A stretch of DNA of 44,516 nt from Candidatus Babelota bacterium (GTDB lineage Bacteria > Babelota > Babeliae > Babelales > JABDEC01). The notes beneath the pieces were generated by a model that was given only the letters and a program-made list of their open reading frames with translations, did not search any database and was not told the DNA's origin. Location: the NCBI GenBank assembly GCA_013287265.1, contig JABDEC010000008.1, positions 1 through 44,516 on the forward strand, given 5' to 3'. The translations under genes and the position numbers were made by a program. Positions 9,608 to 19,500 of the stretch are shown here, piece by piece (position 1 is the first letter of the stretch; each line of letters begins with the position of its first letter).

Positions 9608-9862
9608 TTATCTATTGAAAAAGATAAGCATTAAAGCAATTAAAAAAGCATAAACAGAGTTTGATTCAACAAATCCCATCGCCATCATCATTGTTAATCT
9701 GACTTTTCCGGCACTTTCAGGATATTTGCCAATGCTTTCACATGCTTGTTTACCAATCATACCTTGGCCAAGAGCAGGACCAACTGTTCCTATTGCCATT
9801 GCAAATGCAGCTCCAAAAAAAGCAGCCGCCTTGGCAATAAAAATACCATCTATTGAGTCCAT
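9608..9862 (-). CDS. atpE: ATP synthase F0 subunit c, Na+-type ligands
   Basis: An 84-residue hairpin of two membrane helices that forms the rotating ring. Helix 1 has GPALGQG with Q33. Helix 2 has the ion-carrying E66 in MGFVESNSVY, followed by S67. From memory, the Na+-binding c ring of Ilyobacter tartaricus has Gln32, Glu65 and Ser66 in the same places, whereas H+-type rings usually lack the Gln and Ser. The ring could thus run on Na+, but Thr67 of Ilyobacter is Asn68 here. It is the first gene of this cluster; no atpB precedes it. A strong start region with GGGA lies upstream. Confidence 0.96.
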   Translation of the reverse strand: MDSIDGIFIAKAAAFFGAAFAMAIGTVGPALGQGMIGKQACESIGKYPESAGKVRLTMMMAMGFVESNSVYAFLIALMLIFFNR

Positions 9863-9905
9863 TTTATCCCTTTCAAAAAAATGTCAATTTAAATTATTAT
9901 TTTTT

Positions 9906-9935
9906 ATTTTAGCCTATTTAAATAATTTTTTACAA
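9906..9935 (-). promoter_or_regulatory. Candidate promoter of the atp cluster
   Basis: On the minus strand, TTGTAA and TAAAAT are separated by 18 bases, with the -10 box about 45 bases before the atpE start. Fit to sigma-70 is moderate, and AT richness makes chance matches likely. Confidence 0.35.
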
Positions 9936-10019
9936 GAAAAATATATTAAAATAACGCATTTTTTACATTTTTGTTTTTAAACCAAAGCTTTTAATGTTTA
10001 CTTTAAAAAGATTACTTTT

Positions 10020-10048
10020 TTGAATTAACCATAAAATTAAGCTACAAT
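10020..10048 (+). promoter_or_regulatory. Candidate promoter of the beta-barrel gene run
   Basis: TTGAAT and TACAAT are separated by exactly 17 bases, ending about 70 bases before the start of the outer-membrane protein gene. This gap lies between divergent genes and must contain promoters for both. Confidence 0.45.
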
Positions 10049-10116
10049 TACATAAAATGTCCTAGTTTAAAATACTTTTTTTAATTTAATTATTTTTTTT
10101 TAGGTTTTGGGAAAAA

Positions 10117-11784
10117 ATGAATTTACTTAAAAAATTTTCATCATATTTAATAATATTCTCTTTTTTCATTACTTTTATAAAAAGCGATGATTTGGCCACA
10201 CATTTAAATATAAATGAAAACACTTCGCTTACAAAAAATGAGACAGAAATCCATAGAGATAATTCACCTGCATTTGAAGACATAGATTTATCCCTTTGTG
10301 ATGAAATAGATTATATTGCAAAATATGAGGAACTAAAACCTAAAGTTCCGCTAATAGTTAAAAGATCTTTTATTGACACTCTTGGAATTTTACTTACAGG
10401 TGGAATTGATCAACTGTTAAAAGAAGATCTCTATTTAAAAACGCATCGAATTCTTAAAAGACCTATAAACAGTCTTCCAATTTTCCTGATCTTTCATACA
10501 GAACATTTAAAGCAGGATAAACTTGTACGACTTAGTTTATTTGCTGATTCTACATATAAATCATTTTTTACAGATGATAGTCCATTTATAAATTCGTATT
10601 TAGGCTTTGATTGTCCAAATATAAAAAGTAATTATGATAAATTAAAAATACTTACTAACATTGATCTTGAAGACGTAATTGGATTATTTAGAAAAGCTAA
10701 AAAACAAGATAGAAGAGTAGGTTTGCAATTACAAACTTTATACAATTTTGATAATTGGAGTCTTGAAGTGACAATGCCCTTTTTATATCAGGAATATAAT
10801 TATTTTTTCACTGAAGAAGAAAAAGAAGATATTTTAAATTCCCATCTTTTTGGAAATAGCACAATTAAAATTGAAGAAAAAGAATTAATGAAACATGCCG
10901 TTAGTGACAAATTAGGCTTTGGCGATGCTGATATTCAAATTGGTTATTTGATTTTTCAGAGAAATTGTTGGTGCGCTAAAGTTGGTTTATTAGCAACTTT
11001 ACCTTTAGCTTTTGAATTGAAACAAGGAATGCTAGGATCAAATTTTAATAATAAACTTGTACGTCCAAATTTAGATCTATCACAAGTTGTTCAAGCAAAT
11101 CTTTCAGGAGATTCACAAACGTTTAGTAATATATTGAAAGATTTTGGCTTTAAAGCTCTTCATTGGTTAAATGCAATGGTTCTAGAATCTCCTTTGGGAA
11201 ATAATGGACATTTTGGCTTAGGAGCATTTTTTGAACCACTTTTTAGACTTGATGAAAATGTTATTTTAAAATCCAGAGCTGCTGTTGAATATTTATTTCC
11301 GGCAGGTGAAGAAAGATTTTTTTTAACTATTAAAAATCAAGCTGATTTTAACCATGCTCAATTTGAAAAAGATCGCGAAAATGAACAAACAGCAGAAAAT
11401 GCAGTTAAATTTTTGAGTCAAATTGTTACAGAAACATTGTTTCCAAATATATATCAAACAACCATTGAACCAGGATTTTCATTACAGTTTACGCTCGCAC
11501 CACAATTTAGATTAAATGAATGGTGCTTTTCTGTTGGTTATGATTATTGGTATCAACAAAAAGAAAGTATAAATTATATTTGTAACCCACAAAATATTCC
11601 CCTAAATATTTGCAAAGGATCTAAACCTCACGGAACTCAAAGTAAAATTTTTGGATTTTTATCATACAATATTGTTAAAAAAAATTATGATTGGACCATT
11701 TCATTAAATGCTGAAGAAACTTTATCAAGTTTTGGTGTTGGCAGAGATTTTGCGTTATCATTAGGTTTTGAATTTAATTTTTAA
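10117..11784 (+). CDS. Putative outer-membrane beta-barrel protein
   Basis: A 555-residue protein with a signal peptide (core SSYLIIFSFFITFIKS). Its second half alternates polar and hydrophobic residues and is rich in aromatics, as in beta-barrel strands. Examples are WSLEVTMPFLYQEYNYFF, WCAKVGLLATLPLAF and FSLQFTLAPQFRL. It ends LGFEFNF with a terminal Phe, the usual signal for insertion by the BAM machinery. About 180 N-terminal residues may form a plug or periplasmic part. I recognise no named family, though long barrel proteins of this style occur in Dependentiae. It heads a co-directional run through recD2 and has its own candidate promoter. A role as porin or surface protein is inferred. 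Confidence 0.7.
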   Translation: MNLLKKFSSYLIIFSFFITFIKSDDLATHLNINENTSLTKNETEIHRDNSPAFEDIDLSLCDEIDYIAKYEELKPKVPLIVKRSFIDTLGILLTGGIDQLLKEDLYLKTHRILKRPINSLPIFLIFHTEHLKQDKLVRLSLFADSTYKSFFTDDSPFINSYLGFDCPNIKSNYDKLKILTNIDLEDVIGLFRKAKKQDRRVGLQLQTLYNFDNWSLEVTMPFLYQEYNYFFTEEEKEDILNSHLFGNSTIKIEEKELMKHAVSDKLGFGDADIQIGYLIFQRNCWCAKVGLLATLPLAFELKQGMLGSNFNNKLVRPNLDLSQVVQANLSGDSQTFSNILKDFGFKALHWLNAMVLESPLGNNGHFGLGAFFEPLFRLDENVILKSRAAVEYLFPAGEERFFLTIKNQADFNHAQFEKDRENEQTAENAVKFLSQIVTETLFPNIYQTTIEPGFSLQFTLAPQFRLNEWCFSVGYDYWYQQKESINYICNPQNIPLNICKGSKPHGTQSKIFGFLSYNIVKKNYDWTISLNAEETLSSFGVGRDFALSLGFEFNF

Positions 11785-11795
11785 AGGAGTTTTAT

Positions 11796-12476
11796 ATGAA
11801 AAAAAAACTACTCTTTGTTGCATTAATTTTAATTTCAAACAATAAATGCGAAGAAAAAAAAGGACATCATTCATACATAAAATTAGAGCATGAAGCTTTA
11901 AAATATCTTGATGGTGTTACAGGCTGCTTGGACGGAAACGCTATTGTTGATATGTTTGATATCAAAAAACAAATTTTACAATTAAAAGATGGAGTATTAT
12001 TAGACCCTACCCCTAAAAGAACGGGCAAAGTTGTCGGACATTTAATTTTCCAGGGAAAAGTAACAAGCCTAAAAACCTTAATTCAAAATGAAGAATTAAT
12101 TTCTAATTTAAATGACGCTTCAAACGAATTAAAAAAACATGAAATTGAAAAATGTCTTAAAGAAGCAAAAAATAATTTTATTCAATCTTCAATGACTTTT
12201 GTTAATAAAATACGCGGCGCTAAAGAATTAGTAATGAATTTAATAAAAGAATCTTGCGATAAAAGAAATATCAAGCACACTCTTTTAACTGAGTGGACAA
12301 ACACAAATGGAAATGAAGATACAGTATTTAATGCTAAAGTAAAAAATGTTAAAGATTTTGATATTTTTCTTACACATGTTACAGATTTTATTGGCGATTT
12401 AATTTACAGTTGCAAAAAAGGTTTTGCAGAATTTAAACAAAATCAAATTAAGAAAAATGCAGCTGGAAGAAATTAA
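11796..12476 (+). CDS. Secreted orphan protein
   Basis: A 226-residue protein with a short signal peptide (KKKLLFVALILISNNKC). The mature part is mixed helical, with Cys at several positions (for example DGVTGCLDG, IEKCLKE, KESCDKR and IYSCKKG), which could form disulfides outside the cytoplasm. I recognise no family. It sits 11 bases after the barrel-protein gene with a good AAAGGAG ribosome-binding site. Its 3' end overlaps the recD2 start by about 20 bases. A partnership with the barrel protein is possible from position only. Confidence 0.65.
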   Translation: MKKKLLFVALILISNNKCEEKKGHHSYIKLEHEALKYLDGVTGCLDGNAIVDMFDIKKQILQLKDGVLLDPTPKRTGKVVGHLIFQGKVTSLKTLIQNEELISNLNDASNELKKHEIEKCLKEAKNNFIQSSMTFVNKIRGAKELVMNLIKESCDKRNIKHTLLTEWTNTNGNEDTVFNAKVKNVKDFDIFLTHVTDFIGDLIYSCKKGFAEFKQNQIKKNAAGRN

Positions 12477-14634
12477 AGGGACTATAGATCGACTTTTATA
12501 TCAAAATGCAGAAAATGGATTTTCCATTTTTGTCTTACAAATTAATAATAAAGAATCGATAACTATAAAAGGCCATTTATCAAACATACAACCAGGTCAG
12601 GAAGTACAATTATTTGGTAAATGGTCTTTTCATGCAAAATTTGGTAGACAATTTGAAGTTGATAAATGCCAAAGTATAATTCCAAATTCAATTCTTGGAT
12701 TAAAAAAATATCTTGGTTCAGGTTTAATTAAAGGCGTTGGAAAAACATACGCTGAAAAATTAGTTAATCATTTTGGTACAAATATTTTAGAAATTATTGA
12801 AAAATCTCCTGAACTATTAAAACAAGTTGGTGGTATTGGTCCAAAAAGAATTGAACAAATTTCAAAATCTTGGCAGGACCAAAAAGAAATTTCAAATATT
12901 ATGATATTCCTTCAGGAAAAAGGAATTTCATCTGCATACGCGACAAAAATATATAAAAAATACGGCCAAAATTCAATTGCTACGGTTCTTGAAAATCCGT
13001 ATAGGCTTTCTGATGAAATTTGGGGAATTGGTTTTAAAATAGCAGATCAAATTGCATCAAATTTAGGAATTGCTAAGGATTCTTTAAAACGAATGAAAGC
13101 CGGAATAAGTTTTGCAATTTCTAATGAATTAAATAATGGCCATTTATATGCCGAATTACAAAATTTAAAAGAAAAGACATGCGAACTGCTCGAAATTGAT
13201 TTGAAAGAATCTGAGCAGCATTTAAAGCAATCATTGCATGATCTATATAATGAAGAAAAAATAAAATTAATTTCTCACGAAAATCAGCATTATATTACCC
13301 TGGCGCAATACTATTTTTCAGAAAAAGGCACTTCTGATCGAATTAAAAAATTATTAGATAGGCAGGATTATTTTAAATTTGATTTGGATGCTACATATAA
13401 TTATTTAAGAAATGACACAAGTGGCATAATTCTTAATGAAGAACAGCAAAAAGGAATTATGGCTTGCCTGCAAAATAAAATTACAATTATTACCGGCGGT
13501 CCGGGGACAGGCAAAACAACTATAATAAAAAAATTATTAAATATTTTAGATGAAAATAAAGTATCATATAAACTGGCAGCGCCGACAGGTAGAGCAGCAA
13601 AAAGAATTTTTGAAGGTACCGGTAGAAATGCATTAACAATTCACCGACTTTTGGAATTTGATTTTTTATCAATGAAATTTAATCATGATGAAAAAAATAC
13701 TTTAAAATTAGACTTTTTGATTATTGATGAAGCATCAATGATTGATATTTTTTTGGCACATTCAATTTTTAAAGCAATACCTTTAAAAGCTCACTTAGTT
13801 TTAATTGGTGACGTAAATCAATTACCATCTGTAGGAGCCGGAAATTTTTTAAATGATTTAATAAAAAGTCAAAAAATTGCGTGCATTCAGTTAAAAGAAA
13901 TTTTCAGACAAGCACAAAATAGCTTAATAATTGTAAATGCACATAAAATAAATAATGGAGAGTTTCCAGTTTCATTTTTACCTGATTCAAAAAAAGATTT
14001 CATTTTTATTAAAGAAGAAAATCCTGAAAAAGTAATTGAACATTTAAAAACAATCTACAATCACACTTTGCAAAAAAATTATATTCAATCAGATCAATCA
14101 ATTGTTTTGGTTCCTATGAATAGAGGTTCTGTTGGAACTCATAAATTAAATCATGATTTACAAAATTTATTGAATTCTAATACTGATGAAAATCAGATAT
14201 CACGTTCCGGATATAATTATAAAATTGGTGATAAAGTCATGCAAATCAGCAATAATTATGAAAAATTAGTTTTTAATGGTGATATTGGAATAATTGAAAA
14301 AATAGATTCTGAAGATAAAACTCTTAGCGTAAAATATTATGAAAGGTTAGTTGAATATAATTTTGATGAACTCGATGAATTGGTTCTTGCATATGCAATT
14401 TCAATTCACAAAAGTCAGGGATCAGAATTCCCGGCGGTAATAATTCCAATTTTTACTCAACATTTTGCTTTATTACAACGAAATTTGATTTACACTGCTC
14501 TGACAAGAGCAAAAAAATTATGTATATTTATAGGGCAGGTAAAAGCATTAGCTATCGCCATAAAAAATAATAAAAGCATAAATCGTAAAACATTTCTTAA
14601 AGAATTTTTAACTTCAGATTTAGAATGTAGGTAA
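12457..14634 (+). CDS. recD2: RecD2-type DNA helicase
   Basis: A superfamily 1B helicase of the RecD2/TraA-like group, which unwinds DNA 5' to 3' without RecBC. It starts with an OB-like region (GTIDRLLYQNAENGFSIF). Tandem helix-hairpin-helix motifs follow (GSGLIKGVGKTYAEKL and KQVGGIGPKRIE). Next come Walker A GGPGTGKTT at about residue 347, Walker B LIIDEAS at about 421, and late motifs HKSQGSEF (about 651) and IYTALTRAKK. The length of about 725 residues is normal. I chose the ATG at 12457, which gives the usual short N-terminus before GTI; an earlier ATG at 12424 would overlap the previous gene by 53 bases. Role: repair or recombination. Confidence 0.93.
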   Translation: MQLEEIKGTIDRLLYQNAENGFSIFVLQINNKESITIKGHLSNIQPGQEVQLFGKWSFHAKFGRQFEVDKCQSIIPNSILGLKKYLGSGLIKGVGKTYAEKLVNHFGTNILEIIEKSPELLKQVGGIGPKRIEQISKSWQDQKEISNIMIFLQEKGISSAYATKIYKKYGQNSIATVLENPYRLSDEIWGIGFKIADQIASNLGIAKDSLKRMKAGISFAISNELNNGHLYAELQNLKEKTCELLEIDLKESEQHLKQSLHDLYNEEKIKLISHENQHYITLAQYYFSEKGTSDRIKKLLDRQDYFKFDLDATYNYLRNDTSGIILNEEQQKGIMACLQNKITIITGGPGTGKTTIIKKLLNILDENKVSYKLAAPTGRAAKRIFEGTGRNALTIHRLLEFDFLSMKFNHDEKNTLKLDFLIIDEASMIDIFLAHSIFKAIPLKAHLVLIGDVNQLPSVGAGNFLNDLIKSQKIACIQLKEIFRQAQNSLIIVNAHKINNGEFPVSFLPDSKKDFIFIKEENPEKVIEHLKTIYNHTLQKNYIQSDQSIVLVPMNRGSVGTHKLNHDLQNLLNSNTDENQISRSGYNYKIGDKVMQISNNYEKLVFNGDIGIIEKIDSEDKTLSVKYYERLVEYNFDELDELVLAYAISIHKSQGSEFPAVIIPIFTQHFALLQRNLIYTALTRAKKLCIFIGQVKALAIAIKNNKSINRKTFLKEFLTSDLECR

Positions 14635-14636
14635 AT

Positions 14637-15041
14637 ATGAAAAAAATTATTGTATTTCTATTTTCACTATCTTCAATAAATATTCTTTCAATGGATAAAA
14701 AAGAAGATAAAATATTCAAACAATTACCAAGCAAAGAAGAACAATTGAAGATTGTTAGAATAAAATGGAAAAAGGTAATTGAGGAAGCTGCACGTAGTTA
14801 TTATTTCAAAATTTCAAATAAAAAAGCATCTTTTACAGTTTGTCAATTTTTATTGAAAGATTTAGAAAGAGCAGTCGAATACAATAAAGAAATAATTGAA
14901 ACGGGCAAAAGGTTATTTCAGGAATCAAATTCTCAAGTTTATAAAGAGGACATAAAAGCTGGAATTATTGCACTAGAAGAATATTTAAATGCGTTATATG
15001 ATCTAAAGACTATAATTAAAACTGAAAATCTAATTCCTTAA
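14637..15041 (+). CDS. Small secreted orphan protein
   Basis: A 134-residue protein with a signal peptide (KKIIVFLFSLSSINILS) followed by Met-Asp and a Lys/Glu-rich helical mature part. It has no recognised domain. It begins two bases after the recD2 stop, so it is co-transcribed and probably translated by reinitiation. The amidase gene starts one base after its stop. Position next to an amidase allows a cell-envelope role, but nothing in the sequence shows it. Confidence 0.65.
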   Translation: MKKIIVFLFSLSSINILSMDKKEDKIFKQLPSKEEQLKIVRIKWKKVIEEAARSYYFKISNKKASFTVCQFLLKDLERAVEYNKEIIETGKRLFQESNSQVYKEDIKAGIIALEEYLNALYDLKTIIKTENLIP

Positions 15042-15042
15042 A

Positions 15043-15699
15043 ATGTTATCATATTTATTGATTTTTATTTTAACTTTTTTTATTAAGTTAAATTCTTTTT
15101 TTTATTTTCAAAATTCTATACGACCATTTACAATAATGATAAATCCGGCAGGTGATGCAAAAGATGCAGGAAGAGTTTTAAATGATAGTTTTGAAAGAGG
15201 CATCACATTACAATTTGCTCAGGAATTAAAAAAAGAGTTGGAAAAAAATTTTAAAAACATACGTGTAGTCTTGACAAGAATTCCCGGTGAATCTTTAGAG
15301 CATTTGCAAAATGCAAATTTTTCCAATCGCCTTGATGCAGATTTTTATTTCAGCGTTCATTTTTATAAAGAAAAAGAAACAATTTCAAAACTTTATCTTT
15401 TTCATTATTTAAATGATAGTTTCAGTTCTCAGTCGATTTCACCTTTGAATTTTTATCAATACGATAATGCTCATTTATTAAATATTTCAAAAACTTTGCA
15501 ATATATAAATGATTTTAAAAAAACACTGAGCAATAAAATAGATAAATTTATTTTTAAAAATTACTATGGAATTCCATTTAAACCATTAATTGGAATTAAA
15601 GCACCTGCAATTGCAATGGAAGCCGGATTAAAAAATTCAAATGATTGGCAAAATCTAATAATACCAATAATTGAAGCATTCAGATTAATAATTCCATGA
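15043..15699 (+). CDS. Degenerate N-acetylmuramoyl-L-alanine amidase (Amidase_3-like)
   Basis: A 218-residue protein resembling zinc amidases that cut the peptide from MurNAc in peptidoglycan. An N-terminal hydrophobic stretch (residues 3-22) would export or anchor it. Alignment by eye to the family: the usual DPGHGG motif is NPAGDA at 34-39, so the first zinc His is replaced by Gly37. The second ligand Glu is kept (E51, before RGITL). The third ligand is H106 in SVHF, and the catalytic Glu is E193 in AIAMEAGLKN. With one zinc ligand lost the enzyme may be inactive, or may bind metal differently. Its stop overlaps the start of the next gene in an ATGA, so the two are coupled. An amidase followed by a GerMN-like gene is a known type of arrangement. 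Confidence 0.75.
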   Translation: MLSYLLIFILTFFIKLNSFFYFQNSIRPFTIMINPAGDAKDAGRVLNDSFERGITLQFAQELKKELEKNFKNIRVVLTRIPGESLEHLQNANFSNRLDADFYFSVHFYKEKETISKLYLFHYLNDSFSSQSISPLNFYQYDNAHLLNISKTLQYINDFKKTLSNKIDKFIFKNYYGIPFKPLIGIKAPAIAMEAGLKNSNDWQNLIIPIIEAFRLIIP

Positions 15700-16244
15700 A
15701 TAAAAATTTGCAAATTAAATTAATTGTATCAATGTTATTTTTGGGAATTTTATTTTTTTTATATAAAAAAGAACTTATTATTTTTAGATTTTTGATTAAT
15801 TATGGGGATTCTGATTGCAAAAATATACAAAATTCGAAAATTAAAAAAAGTATTAAATTATTTTATTGGTTAAATGAAAAATGGAATTATGAAAATGTTG
15901 AGATTATATCGTCAAATAATCTTAATGAAAATATTAAACAAATTGTTTCTTCATGGCTCAATTTGCTTGAGGAAGAAAAAATTTTAAATCATAAAATTTC
16001 ACTTCAATCAATTCTTTCAGGCGTTGATGACAAAGAAATTCTTTTATCATTTGATAGAATATTATTAAATGATGATCATTCTACTTATGACAAATTATTA
16101 CTTATTGAAAGTCTGATTAAAACTCTAAGAGAAAATGAGTTAAAAATTTCCAAAATAAAATTCTTAAATCATCACCAGGAAATAGATGATACGCATCTGA
16201 ATTTTAAAAACTCATGGCCTATTCAAGGCTTCATTAACAATTAA
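15696..16244 (+). CDS. Membrane-anchored protein, possibly GerMN-like
   Basis: A 182-residue protein with one N-terminal membrane helix (about 9-24) and an external domain of about 150 residues. The domain order (a strand with KLFYWLNEKW, a middle region, then a helix KLLLIESLIKTLRE followed by KISKIKFLNHHQEI and WPIQGF) resembles a GerMN domain. In that domain a helix is followed by a strand pair near the end. The resemblance is weak and I hold it as a hypothesis. Start and amidase stop share ATGA, which indicates tight coupling and supports a shared cell-wall job. Confidence 0.6.
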   Translation: MNKNLQIKLIVSMLFLGILFFLYKKELIIFRFLINYGDSDCKNIQNSKIKKSIKLFYWLNEKWNYENVEIISSNNLNENIKQIVSSWLNLLEEEKILNHKISLQSILSGVDDKEILLSFDRILLNDDHSTYDKLLLIESLIKTLRENELKISKIKFLNHHQEIDDTHLNFKNSWPIQGFINN

Positions 16245-16299
16245 CTTTGACTTGATAAAAATTTGATTGTATAAATTATTTATAAATAAGGAGATATTT

Positions 16300-16521
16300 A
16301 TGAATAACAATTTATTTAAAAATTTTTTTAGAAATTTAACAAATACACAAAAAGGTTCACTTTTAATTTGTTCAGGAATTCTGTTACTAGTCTTTTTAAC
16401 AGGTATTTTTAAAACTGCATTTCATTACTTAATTCTAGTAACTTCTTTACTATTAATAATTTATGGAATAATAATTGGAGATTTTTTAACTAAATTAATT
16501 CAATTAATTAGAAAAAAATAA
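16300..16521 (+). CDS. Small two-helix membrane protein
   Basis: A 73-residue protein with two membrane helices (SLLICSGILLLVFLTGI and YLILVTSLLLIIYGIII) and a Lys/Arg-rich end. A TTG at 16267 could extend it, but AAGGAGAT lies just before the ATG at 16300 and defines the start. It ends the plus-strand run that began at 10117, and its stop codon directly abuts the stop of the mechanosensitive channel gene on the other strand. Function unknown. Confidence 0.65.
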   Translation: MNNNLFKNFFRNLTNTQKGSLLICSGILLLVFLTGIFKTAFHYLILVTSLLLIIYGIIIGDFLTKLIQLIRKK

Positions 16522-16531
16522 TTATTTTTTT
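16512..16531. terminator. Perfect A/T palindrome over two convergent stops
   Basis: Seven As, TAATTA, seven Ts: a perfect 20-base palindrome. It contains the TAA of the plus-strand gene (16519-16521) and the TAA of the minus-strand gene (16522-16524) back to back. It has T runs on both strands but only A-T pairs, so it would be a weak bidirectional terminator. Confidence 0.4.
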
Positions 16532-19500
16532 GATTTATCAAAATCTGATTCAATAAAAATTTGTCTTACAGGTGAAGCCATTTGAATATTTTTTTCCCTT
16601 AATGCTTTTACTATTGATATTCTAATATCACTGGCAATGTCCCATTGATTTAAAACATTAACAGAACTTAAAAATCCACGAACCATAAAAGTGTAACCAT
16701 TGTCACTGAAATTATCTAATCTTATAACGGGATTTGGACTTTTAAGAACATCAGGATGCTGATCTAAAACTTTAAATAAAATAGCTTTTACTTCAATAGG
16801 ATCAACATTTAAAGGAACGGTTAAAATAATATCATTGAAGGCAAAAAAACCTGCTACATAATTCCAATTATAAAAAGCTGAATTTGTAACTTTTGCATTA
16901 GGCACGATTACGCTTACACTATTTTTTTTGCGAATAACTATTGATCTTGGTGAAATTTTTCTAACAACGCCGCTAATATCTTCATCTATTTCAACATAAT
17001 CTCCAATTTTTATTGATCTTTCTACAAGAAGAATAAAATATCCTATAAAATCATTCGCAGGTCCTTTAATTGCAAATGCTAAACCAACTGCTAAAGCACC
17101 AAGTAGGAATGGGATCAGTCCACCCAGGCCTACTCTAAAAAATCCAACTAAAAGAACAATTATAATGATTAAATAATTGCTAATGCTTGATATAGTATTA
17201 CGAACACCTTGTTCAACAACAAGAACATCAAACATTTTTCTAAGAATAAATCTATTAATAAACCAAGCTAATACAAACCCGAAAAAGAAAAATGAAAATA
17301 TTGTTAAGAAAGATCTTAATGTAATTGGAATAGGACCTTCTTCACCCCGGACAGCAAAAATTGATTTATCAACAAATAAAGTAATTTTTTCAAAAGAAAA
17401 TGGTATGTTCCAAATTTTGGCGCCTATAAAAATGACCAGTAGCGCAAATAAAATAAAAGAAGTTATTGAAAATAATCCAAAAAATGTTTTAGCGTGATGA
17501 AATCTTTCCTTTACATTTCCGTCTTCATCAACCAAGAAGAAAATATTAGAAGAAATTCTTCTTATAAATATTTGAGACCACCAAATTCCAATAAATAAAA
17601 ATACGGTAAATAAAATTCCCCATAAAATAAATGAGACTAATTTGCTAAAACCACCAATATAAGGGTCACTAATTACCATTATTGCTACTATGGCAAGAAG
17701 AATAAAATAATAAAATTTGTTTATAAAATTTCTAATCCAATCCCAAATTGGTCCTTTTGCCTGAATTAGGCCTAAAATTTCTTCTTTTCCAATCAAAAAA
17801 ATCAAGCATGCACGGAAAATAATTGAATAGATAGCAAGTAAAATAGTTGATAAATCTGATTTGCCATAAGTTATTGTTAAAAATGATTCCCTGAAAAAGA
17901 AAATTATAATTGTTGAATATATAAAAAATGAAAAAACCAAATTAAATCTATGCTGAAAATTCGGACTTAAAAGAATGTAATTATTTCTTACATTAAACTC
18001 TACAAGATATTTTTTAAATTTACTTGTTAAAAAACACAAATAAAAGATTGAAAATAAATAAAAAAGAACTTTAAATCCAAGATCAGTAATAAAATCAAAT
18101 CTTATTAAAAATAAAAATACTGACCAGATATATACGCCTAAAAAATTCTCTATTATAAATCCAATAGCAACAGCCATTAAACAATTTATAAAAAAAAGTC
18201 CGGTAATATTCGGTCTTATTGATAATAATATTGAATATACCGAAGGCAAAATCATTTTTAATAAAATATACAAAAGAAATAAGATAAATAGTTCAATAAA
18301 TAAGAAGAACAAAGTTTGTGGACTTTTTAATAAATTAAAAATATTTGAAAATATTTTCTTAATTCCAACGTCAGAAGCATAAGACGAAATTACATTTTTT
18401 AAATCTATAATAAATAATTGCAAATCCGGAATTATATTTTTAAAACTTTCCCATGAAATCGCATATTCCGAGCGAAGTAATATTCCACCAATACTTTCTA
18501 TTTTTGCATTAATTGAATTAATATCCTGTAAGAAATCTTTAATTATGCCTTGCAAAGTTGAATATGTTTCAATAATTTTGCTGTTAACTTCATTTTGTAA
18601 ATTTACTTGCTCTTCAGATTTTGCAAGCAAGGCAATACTTTTGCGGAACGCTTCTTTTCCATATTTACTAGTAAATTTTTCTTGACGTTGATTTAATGAT
18701 TTTGTTTTATCGTGAATATTATTAATTAATTTTGAATGATTATTTAATAAGCCTGTTATGTTATTAATTTGTTCTTTATATGAAGTTAATTCTCTATTTG
18801 CATCATTTTTAAATTGTTCATATAATTTACGTTCATTATTAATTTCATCTTCAGTTCTGAATTTGCGTTGGGAAATTTTATGCCATGAAATTAAAATATT
18901 TAATAACGTTTCTTCGACATGAAGCCTTTTCTTTTCCAGTTCTCTTTGTGCTTCTTTAAGTGCAATTTCAATATTTATAGTAGAAATTTTATCGTTAATT
19001 AAACCTAATTCATAAAAAACGGGTTCTGAATTTATCCCTTTTAACTCAATTGTCCAATCCGATAAATTTTTTAAGTCAGGATTTAAATTGTATTTTTTAC
19101 TTAATTTCTCAAATTCATCTTTTAATTTTTCTCTTTCTTGTGATAATTGACTGATTTCCTGTGAATATTTGGCTTGTAATTCAGTTGACACCCTCTTTTT
19201 TTCAGCCAAATCTTTTTTTACATTTTCAATATCAGCTTCACTAATCCATAAACCTCTTTCAACAATAGCCAAATTTTCTTTTGTGCTTTTTAATAATGCT
19301 TCATTAATAAAAACCTGAGTTTGAATTAATGAAATTCTTTGACTTACTTCCCTAATTTTTAAATCCACAAGTCGTTTTTTATCTGTCAATAAACGAATTT
19401 CAAGATCTAAATACTCGCCCTTTTCTTTTAAAGCAGTAGCTTCTTCTTCATCTTCCCGTGTTTTTAATCCGAACTTTTTTTGTTCGCGTTCTTTTATTTT

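Noticed and set aside
12424-12456. Earlier ATG for RecD2
   Set aside because: It would add 11 residues overlapping the previous gene by 53 bases. The ATG at 12457 gives the usual family N-terminus.
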